64,000 nt of DNA, from NCBI GenBank assembly GCA_030278955.1, contig JAOANR010000009.1, positions 41,874,945 to 41,938,944 of the forward strand, written 5' to 3'. Below are positions 56,153 through 64,000 of the stretch, piece after piece. The notes beneath the pieces are model-generated. The model ran no database searches. It had not been told where the DNA came from and saw only the letters and a list, made by a program, of their open reading frames with translations. A program made the position numbers and the translations under genes. The DNA is from Hygrophila difformis (taxonomy: Eukaryota; Streptophyta; Magnoliopsida; Lamiales; Acanthaceae). Position 1 is the first letter of the stretch, and every line of letters starts with the position of its first letter.

Positions 56153-57930
56153 TTCTTAGCCCCAGACCACCCACTTCCGCGGCTTGGCATCCACATCCTA
56201 TCGAACAAGATGGATACCGCGTCCATGAGTGTCTTTCCAAATGAAATTCTTGATCACCTTATCAATAGCCTCACAAGTGGAGGACGGCAGCCACAGAACT
56301 TGCATGATATAAGAAGCAATAGAATTGAGCACGGCCTTAGCAAGAGTAACACGACCTGCTTTGTTGAGTAAGGCCCGTTTCTATGTTCCCATTTTTGAAT
56401 GAAGGCGATCAATCAAGAATTCCAAATGTGTAACCCGTGGCATAGTAGGCGTGAGAGGAAAACCAAGGTAATTACCTATAGTTGACGTGAACCGAATATT
56501 CAAAATTCCTTCCATGCTGCAAATCCGAGCTGGAGGGACCGATGCTGAAGCCATGGCACATGACTTATGGGGATTGACCTTCTGTCCAGATTGCCCTGCA
56601 AAGGCAGTAAGAGTATTATCCAAGCATTGAATACTCTCCTCAGTAGCTCTAGAAAACAATAATAGATCATCTGCAAAAATTAGGTGTGAGATGGGAGGCA
56701 CACCACGGCCAAGCGACACGGGCTCCCAATGGCCCTCAGCAACTCGAGTTGAGATAGTCCTAGAAAGCTTTCCCATGACTATGATAAATAAATATGGGGA
56801 CAAAGGATCCCCCTGTCGAAGGCCTTTAGCTGGGGTAAAAGGTTGTAACGCCGTAACATTCCACAAGATAGAATAAGTGGGTGAGCGAACACAACCCATA
56901 ATAATACGGATGAACGACGAGGAAAGCCCCATCTCCTGAAGACACTCTAGAAGGAAATCCCATTTAACGTTATCATACGCCTTCTCTAGGTCAACTTTCA
57001 ACATAACTGATTGCGCCCTCCGATGTTTAATCTTGAAGACTGAGAGCACCTCTTGTAGTATAATGGCGTTACTGGTCGTCCCCCGCCCCGGCAAGAAAGC
57101 CGACTGGAAGGGGCCTATGTAGGATTGGAGAATTGGTCGCAGTCGGTTCACAAGGACCTTAGTCATGATCTTGTAGCACACATTACATAGACTAATAGGC
57201 CTGAAGTGACGAATTTCTCTTGGAATATCTAGCTTTGGTACCAAGCAAATGTAGGTGGTGGCAATGGCCGGATCAAATACACCCGAACCCACTGCCTCTC
57301 GGATGAAGTCCCACACCGAACTCCTAACCGAAGACCAATAAAGCTTATAGAAAACCGGGGGGAGCCCGTCCGGTCCAGGGGCTGAGTAGCTCCTCATACT
57401 CTTGACAGCCCCATCAACTTCCTCCAAGGACACCGCCTGATCCAGGTCACACGTAGTCGAGATGTTGGCTAGAGGTGTCAGCGAGCCTGGACAGTATGGA
57501 GGCCGGGGAGAGTAGGAAAAGAGGGAACTAAAATGAGCAACTGTATGGTTACGGAGAGTATCCTCATCTGTGGTCCATGCTCCATTAATTTCCAAGCCCA
57601 AAATCAAACTCTTCTTCCTACGAACCAGGGTTTGTGCATGGAAATACCGAGTGTTCCCATCCCCATGTCGAATCCACTTATCCCGGGATTTCTGAAACCA
57701 TAAAAGCTCTTCTTGTCGAAGTACCTCATCTAGTTCTTTGGCCAATTTAGCTTCTAGTAAAGTCAAGAAGGCCGAGTCAATGCGAGCAAGGACACGTCTA
57801 ATACCTGCCATACGCCGAAGGATACGCCCTTTCCTCTTCCGAATGTGGCTAAAACTGAATTTATTGAAAAACTTCGAAGCCTTCTGGACCTGATTGATAC
57901 GGCTTAGGAAGTCTTGGTCGCCCCCATGCC
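56153..57930 (-). pseudogene. LINE ORF2 reverse transcriptase part
   Basis: The frame is open from the E3 junction to a TAG at 56,379-56,381, then continues in the same frame to a second TAG and a one-base deletion before the E4 insertion. It contains the plant LINE RT series: SAPGPDGLPP, FRPISLCN, LKVDLEKAYD, GLRQGDPLSP and the catalytic FADD (about 56,675). Upstream is the RxGDGNTRYFH motif. RT would copy LINE RNA at a nicked target. The endonuclease part is missing. Confidence 0.93.
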
Positions 57931-57967
57931 ACATCCTCACATTTAATACTGATCGTCCTCGAGCAGT
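57931..57967 (-). other. E3 polypurine tract and hairpin
   Basis: Same layout as E2 25,362-25,398, but the hairpin loop reads AGGA instead of GGGA. Confidence 0.7.
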
Positions 57968-58662
57968 CAGAGTCAGTGCTCCTTAGAGCATAGACGCTGC
58001 ATATTCAATCTATTTGCGTGGCTTCAAAAAAATTTCATTCTTTTTTAGATTGGGATAAGACAATAAAAAACTACAAGTGTTAAATTCTCTTGATTGCAGT
58101 GTTTGATAAAATGATACTTCTCACTAAATCAGGCATATAAACCAGTCATTATTGATAATTCTTCATGAATATCATGTTTTAGAAAAATTCATTGATTTAA
58201 TTCTAGAATTAAAGCATGACATGAACATAAATAAAAGCAGAGCCTCACATATAATAGAAGCGGAAATTTCACTCACTCTCAAATTGGGTTTCAATCACGA
58301 ACGCTCATAATCAAATTTAATTAAATTATCCCATAAGCTTGCGATTGGACCAACTCGTCACCGGCTCATTTCTTCAAATCGAGATCATGAGGTCTTATTC
58401 AAAGGTTGTAACGGGGCATACGGTTGTAACATTTGGTAGGAAAAGGAATTTATTGGGTTAAGAAGTGGCAAGAATTAATTCTATCATAACTTGGCATTTT
58501 TTTTAAAAATTTATGATCATCAATTTCTTTTTTTTTTCTTTCTTTCTTTTGTTTTTCTTTTCATATTGCATGACATTAGACTAAGTCTAATTTGCTTTGT
58601 CATTTGCAATTTATTTTTGTTGAATGGAACTCAACACTTTTCTTTTCTTTTTATTATCTTTA

Positions 58663-58695
<33 letters not shown>

Positions 58696-59747
58696 AATCG
58701 GTTTATTGAACACCGATGATACACTTTTGATGATCAAAAATTTAGTGCCTTAATAGAATTCGTTCTTGCACACTTGGGTTTGACTTTTTTGGTCTTTTTA
58801 TAAGGCTAGGAGTAATATAGAGGGCTTCAAAGAAAAATTAGGCTTAAAGGCTCAAAGTGGTTAATCCTAAAGGGAAAATATTTTTGGGTTTGGAATTCAA
58901 ACGAAAGCCAAAATTTTGGTTTTCTAAGTGCCTCGATCATATGCTCGATTTTGGGAATATGGCATGGTCTTGAATCGGTCCCAATCGCAAGTTCTAGTTT
59001 CCTTTAATTAAAATGATTTTCACACAATCAAAGAAAAGAATGAGTAAAAGTGACTCATGGCTCAAATCTCACATGGAATAGTTGATTCATGTCATACAAT
59101 ATTCCTACATAAAATCTTTGAAAAATTCCTACAATCTATTCAATTAAATTTTCAATATGAAAATTTATTACCCAACAAGATGATTATATCATTAAATTTT
59201 TATAGCTCAAAACCTCAAGAATTCATATCATGCATGTCTTCAATTATATTATCCCAATTTAAAAGTTTGAAAATTTAATCATAAACCAAGATCTCATATG
59301 TGAATTTAAACTGACAGATTCATGCATGCTTCGTGCTGGGTGCAAACATACAATAATAAAGATAAACAAAATATCAATATATATATATATTTTTTTCTTT
59401 TTTTTTTTGAAATATTTAAGTGAAGAATCAACATCCTCACATTTTGAGCCTTGCTCGAAATGTGAGTAAATTAATTCATACTTAAACAATTTATCGAAAT
59501 CAAAGTCAAAATAAAATAAAAGAGGAGGGAGGGAGGGGAAAAACATTTACACAACATATTTCCGATAGCCTTTTTCGTCAAACCAATTAAGTGTTCGACG
59601 ATTTTGGCTATGTGTGATCGTTTGGTTCATCGAATAAGGCGATTATTCGATGCCCAATACTTAGAAAAATTCTGATTTTCATCAAAATTGCTCGATCACT
59701 CTCTTTTTTATTTTTTTGGATTTCTAAACATAAATAAGATTTAATCT
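57968..59747 (-). other. E3 interior, 3' side, noncoding
   Basis: Matches E2 25,399-26,487 and 27,738-27,830 without the foldback. It contains pyrimidine-rich runs at 58,526-58,560 and 58,640-58,695 and a hairpin plus purine tract at 59,431-59,462. Confidence 0.7.
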
Positions 59748-60316
59748 ACTTGCACAAATTAGGTTGGATTAATTCTGTTCTTATAAAAATTATTCCGGAT
59801 TTTAAATTGCGTTAAATTCCAGGAATATTTTCTATTAATTACAGAACTTATCCAACCGGGAACCTGTTTTGAAGCTTTAATTTTCTTTTTGTTGGTCCCA
59901 CAAATTCCTGCAAAGCAAACACAGAAGAAGTTATCGGGTTTTCTCAAAAATATCAACATCCTCACATTTAGAGTCTTAGTACTCTAAATGTGAGTTAATT
60001 GATTAATACCCGAATTATTTAATATCATGCACAAGATATATATATATATACATATATAAATATATATATGATTTTGACTTGCAGAAATTTAGGTTGGATT
60101 AATTCTATACTTGTGAAAAATATTCCGGATCTTAAATTTCTTTCAATTCCGGAAATAGATTTCGATCAATTACAGAACTAATCCAACCGGGAACCTGTTT
60201 TGATGCTTTAATTTTCTTTTTGGTGGCTCCATGATTCCTGCAAGAAAAATATCCAATTGGTTAGATTTTCCCCTCAAATCAACATCCTCACATTTAGAGT
60301 CTTAGTACTCTAAATG
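59748..60316 (-). repeat. Direct duplication in the E3 leader (2 x about 240 bp)
   Basis: 59,748-59,990 and 60,077-60,316 are diverged copies, each ending with the hairpin CATTTAGAGT/ACTCTAAATG (59,965-59,990 and 60,291-60,316) and its adjoining purine tract. E2 has a single copy (about 34,678-34,934). An AT microsatellite (60,036-60,070) lies between them. Confidence 0.85.
60036..60070 (+). repeat. (AT)n microsatellite
   Basis: Interrupted AT/TATA run between the two leader copies of E3. Confidence 0.9.
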
Positions 60317-60417
60317 TTTAACTGATTTGGGGGTACTTCTCTGTTCTGAAACATGTACACAAAACTAACTATGAGTAATCAGGAGTGTAATTCTCTTAAT
60401 AAACGATGCTGCATCCT

Positions 60418-60434
60418 CCCCGGCAACGGCGCCA
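60418..60434 (-). other. E3 primer binding site (tRNA-Asp)
   Basis: CCCCGGCAACGGCGCCA on the plus strand, same as in E2, touching the LTR at 60,435. Confidence 0.9.
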
Positions 60435-63040
60435 TGAAACTTTTGACGAGTTTCACTAACACGAGTAATTTTTCTGAAAAATCAGGTTTGGATTATTAAA
60501 TGAAAAGAGTTATGATTTAGGAAAGGAGTTTAAGGATATGTTATGATTTCCCTATTTATTACTCATGTGGGGTCTTTTGATTTCAAATGGCGCTGTGGTC
60601 CTTCCCATCATGAAACTTTTGACAAATATCACGGTGCAACCGGGATTGACCTTCAGTCTGTCACCCTGAAAGTCCCTGGTATCTGCACCATGATGTTTCT
60701 CTTAATTTCATGTCAAGAAGATACCTGCCATGAAGCTTTTGAACATCTTCCCACTGTATGAGTATTTTCCCAAAATGTTATGTTTTTATTTACTCGTGTC
60801 AAGAAACTGTGCATCCCGAAAGCGCACGGAGTCAAAAATTGCAGTAATTTATAGTAAGTACCGGATCGTTCACTGGAGGATGTGCGATGGAAGCAGGGCC
60901 CACGTCGTTTACTAAGATTTTCCACTCGGTTACTCGTTTCAAGTTTTGCAAGGGTTTTCTAACAACTACTTGACATAAATTAAATCCAGATCATGAAAGC
61001 AGTAAAATTATTCTACAAAGCATGGTAAACTGGATCGAAGAAAGCAATTAAATCTATACTATGAAAGCAATATAAAATTATGCTACATTATCTAGAGAGC
61101 AGATTTAAATATGACAGAAGGGACAGGGAGGAAATAATAAAGATTGGACAAGATTCAGATGAAACACAATCAAACTTCCATTTTTAATACACAGATCTTA
61201 GCTTGGGATAATTCTCTAGTTAACTAACTCTCATGCTTTCTACACCATGTTCCCTTTAACAGACAGGTACTTATGGTGAGAATTTACATGCTCTTAAGAC
61301 AACAATTTCTAAGATACCACAGACTCACAACTGCCCTTACATGGCCATGCTAAGGCGTATTATTCATCTGTGGTGGATAAGCAACACCTAACATATCATT
61401 AGTTGACATGCCAAGTACTCCTATCATTCCCCCATGTCACACCCAAAGTTTCAAATCAAGCCCCAAACCATTCCATAACTCTCAAACCTTTTAACAGATG
61501 GACAGCCCCTAATTCTTCCGAGTGACCTCTATAAAAGCATTTAAAGGAAAGCAGTAAAGAAAGCTGTAAAGAAAGCATTTAAATCTATCACTCGGAATCG
61601 TTAAAAACGTCTCTTTCCGTTAGTATAAAAGAGCCCCTGGTCTTGATGACCAGATGCAGATCAAGAACCCCCGAGATATCAATAAGCCACAGGGCTTACA
61701 ACATCTGGGTAGTTATGAGATACAAACTAAATGAAACAGATCCATAAATGAATCTGTTCCGGATGTACTCACTCAAGACTCAATTTTAGACTTTGGCAGA
61801 AGAAGATAGTAGTCGAAGGAATACTCAACCCTACCTTAGAAATTCGCCAAGGCCTATATGTTGTTCCTCCAGTATTATTTATCACATCTCATCTACACCC
61901 AAGTGGATATTGACTTAATGCGATATCTAATATCAGATTACCAACACACAGCAATTTCGAGAGCAATCAAATATTTGAAAATCATTCCCAAGACAGGTAC
62001 TAAACTCTCAATTTAAAACACAGATCCTTTCAGTCTAGATGAGACCTAATCGCTGACTCTGCTTCTAAGCTCTCAAAATCAACCCCCAGTGGAATGTGAA
62101 TTAGTCATAACTGTTGAATTTATCCCTTACTCAGATCCGGATTTTATAAAGGAATTTTTGTTGGAAGTTTATTATGCAACATCCGATTTAAATCAAAACT
62201 TCTGTGTCCAAGGGGAAGGATCCCCAAAATAGCAATAAGACCAGAACATCTACATAATAGTATCATGCATACAAGTATATGAAAAGGAAAATAAGGTACC
62301 CCAAAATATATGGTAGGGTTAGACAGAATGCGATACACAGAGGTGGATTAGCCTGAGATGAGAAGAAATTGGCTAAAAATAGTGCCAGAGATAGTTGGGG
62401 TTTTCCGGACTGCAAACATCTGCCGTCCGGTTCCCAATTATCCCAGATGAGTGATTTTAGACAGAAATAATTCCAAACAACGGTGACCGCCGTCATTTAG
62501 TTTTCTTTTGTCTATGAGTGGAAGAAAAACCCACATCTTTCTTGCTGTAATATGTCTTAACTGATGTTGGTCGACATCAGTTAATACTATTGCAACTTGA
62601 ATTCAGGTTGAGAAATTAAGATAAAGAAAATTAAAACTGTATCTGATTAGGAATTGGCTGAGTAACTAATCGAAACTCTTAGTGAAGAGAACGCTCGCCG
62701 AAGCTTCCACCAACCACTAACCAGATCATGCAAAATAACATATAATGATTGACACACAGAAGACGGGTTAGTCGATATTCCTGTGAAGGAACCTTTCACC
62801 AACATTAATCTGTGGTGTTTCTCATTATCCGTTCATACACACAATGAAAAAGAAAAACAAGAAAGTAAGAAAATATTTTTGGTATTGTGTGGGTGTTAAG
62901 CACACAATAAGTGGACACTAATGGTTGAAATGTGTAATGGATAAAGTTAGGTGAAATGGGCCTAGGCCCAATACACCCATGCAACTTACACAAATCATGA
63001 AAGAAAATATTTTTGGAGTTTTTAAAGTAAAAGGATAGTT

Positions 63041-63505
63041 CAATTCGAATTATTGGAGTAATTCGAAATGAGAATGCATGAAGGATGAAGTATTACTTTA
63101 CCCAATTAATCATTGCCAGAAATTGGATCATCATCTAATTCGAATTATTGATCAATTCGAATTAATTCGAATTGAACAACTCGAATTGGCGAAGTCCTTT
63201 TCTTGCTCAAATTGACTAAGGCATTTACCTCAAGAGGAAGGTGAATTCGAATTGTCTAGCAATTCGAATTAATTCGAATTGGACAATTCGAATTGGTAAG
63301 AGATGGAAAATAAACTAAGGCATGAATGGGTGGCAATGGATACAATGTGGTTTTCAAGCCAATTCGAATTGTTGGGCAATTCGAATTAATTCGAATTGGA
63401 TAATTCGAATTGGTTGGAAACCACATGAAGAGAATAATTTTTGGTGTGCAATTCGAATTTCTTGGGCAATTCGAATTAATTCGAATTGCCTAAATTCGAA
63501 TTGCA
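63041..63505. repeat. Palindrome array of E3, core AATTCGAATT
   Basis: Four full clusters (63,136, 63,244, 63,360 and 63,449) and one partial (63,041). Each full cluster has four AATTCGAATT-like cores: one, a spacer of 4-8 bp, two abutting, a spacer of 4-5 bp, one. Outer bases change in pairs (CCAATTCG...CGAATTGG at 63,360; GCAATTCG...CGAATTGC at 63,449). It lies 2.6 kb from the LTR edge; the E2 array lies 2.8 kb from its edge. Confidence 0.9.
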
Positions 63506-64000
63506 TCCCATCTTCTCATTTAAGAATATTTTTGTGCTCACAAGTGTTAGTTTGATTTCCACTGTGTGGTTTATGATGGATAAGATTTACCAAATCCTTC
63601 ATTTCACATCAATGTCATCTCACAGTCACACTTGTGAATATTTTGTGTTTATCAAGAAATATGCATGTACAATGGGTAATAGCATGATTTAAACCCTAAA
63701 ACTACAAACATGAAATTTAAAGACTAATCTACCAACAATAATGAAAAATCTAAGAACTACAAGCATACTAAGGAGGAACACCAACATTATCTAATGGAAC
63801 AAAATAAAAATAAAATTTAGATCTAGGCCAAAAATAAAATAAAATGAAACTAAAACTTAGAGAAAGGCACTATCTCTAAAATTATCTAGCTATCCAAGAA
63901 CAATAAAAATAAAAGTAGATCTAAGGCTACAAACATGCTCAACCCACATTCATACATTTATTAGAACTAAGAAAGCAAAATAAATAAAAGAGCAAGAGAA
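63506..64000 (-). other. E3 LTR continuation after the array
   Basis: AT-rich, noncoding, many short A runs. By position it should lead toward the U3 side of the LTR outside the window. Confidence 0.6.

Larger units (their letters stand above)
19465..57930 (-). mobile_element. L1-type LINE, split in three by E2 and E4
   Basis: Three minus-strand pieces belong to one element: 57,930-56,153, 39,911-39,637 and 20,792-19,465, about 3.4 kb in all. The breaks coincide with the E4 (TTCTT duplication) and E2 (GAAAC duplication) insertion points, and the reading frame resumes across both when the duplications are discounted. The 3' end carries an A tail (T run at 19,465-19,476). The endonuclease and ORF1 are absent from the window: the element either is truncated at 57,930 or continues beyond E3. 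It has a stop at 56,379-56,381, another stop and a one-base deletion before 56,157, so it is dead. Confidence 0.9.
57931..64000 (-). mobile_element. E3: E2-related LTR element, partial, without 3' LTR
   Basis: The interior (57,931-60,417) aligns with both ends of the E2 interior but lacks the 1,451-codon ORF. A tRNA-Asp primer site at 60,418-60,434 is followed by an LTR from 60,435 that runs past the window edge and resembles the E2 LTR. The side that should carry the 3' LTR instead meets LINE sequence at 57,930/57,931, exactly at the PPT/LTR boundary seen in E2. Confidence 0.85.
60435..64000 (-). repeat. E3 5' LTR, cut by the window edge
   Basis: Starts (plus strand) TGAAACTTTTGACGAG and follows the E2 LTR with moderate divergence to about 62,880. 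After that the sequence differs around a new palindrome array. If its length is like E2, it ends near 65,000. Short frames in it lack family resemblance. Confidence 0.88.

Noticed and set aside
56381..57940. Host reverse-transcriptase-like gene
   Set aside because: It is a LINE ORF2 piece; its continuation lies at 39,911-39,637 and 20,792-19,578 and it carries stops and a deletion.

Overview
The window is nuclear DNA from a flowering plant, most likely a eudicot. It is AT-rich and made almost entirely of retrotransposons inserted into one another. I found no host protein gene, rRNA gene or tRNA gene that I can defend. The plant assignment rests on chromovirus-type Ty3/gypsy elements with a tRNA-iMet primer site, an L1-type LINE with a C-terminal plant-type RNase H, elements primed by tRNA-Asp, and a large ORF whose C-terminal half resembles the plant-only family named 'putative plant transposon protein'. 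I cannot name the species.

Left part (1-13,400). A decayed Ty1/copia element on the minus strand (gag remnants at 1-727 and 11,778-12,500, primer site at 12,537, probable LTR at 12,550-13,399) was split by a chromovirus, here called E1 (733-11,772, plus strand, target duplication AGCTC). E1 has 2.6 kb LTRs and a complete gag-protease-RT-RNase H-integrase-chromodomain order. It is broken by two stop codons and two +1 slips in homopolymers.

Middle-left (13,400-19,465). Noncoding AT-rich DNA holding three related Stowaway-like MITEs and a 611 bp nonautonomous hAT element with perfect 12 bp inverted ends and an 8 bp target duplication.

Right part (19,465-64,000). A minus-strand LINE is split into three pieces (57,930-56,153, 39,911-39,637 and 20,792-19,465) by two insertions. 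E2 (20,793-39,636, target duplication GAAAC) is an 18.8 kb element with 4.57 kb LTRs, a tRNA-Asp primer site, no gag or pol, and one 1,451-residue ORF that seems to be spliced to a small first exon. A foldback element (26,498-27,727, 10 bp duplication) sits inside E2. E4 (39,912-56,152, duplication TTCTT) is a noncoding chromovirus-like element whose 5' LTR was itself split by E5 (40,952-48,957, duplication TGATT), a young gag-only derivative related to E1. E3 (57,931 to beyond 64,000) is a relative of E2 that abuts the LINE exactly where its 3' LTR should start.

Most unusual signal. E2 carries arrays of nested palindromes, each with four copies of a GTCGCGGA-type core in the order forward-forward-reverse-reverse. 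They lie in its U3 promoter region, in its U5 side and in the leader of its ORF. The arms change together from cluster to cluster. E3 has an array of the same four-part design at the matching place in its LTR, but with an unrelated core (AATTCGAATT). A second shared structure is a hairpin with a CG-NGGA-CG loop region directly upstream of the polypurine tract in E1, E2, E3, E4 and E5. PPT-plus-LTR-start modules are repeated several times in these elements.
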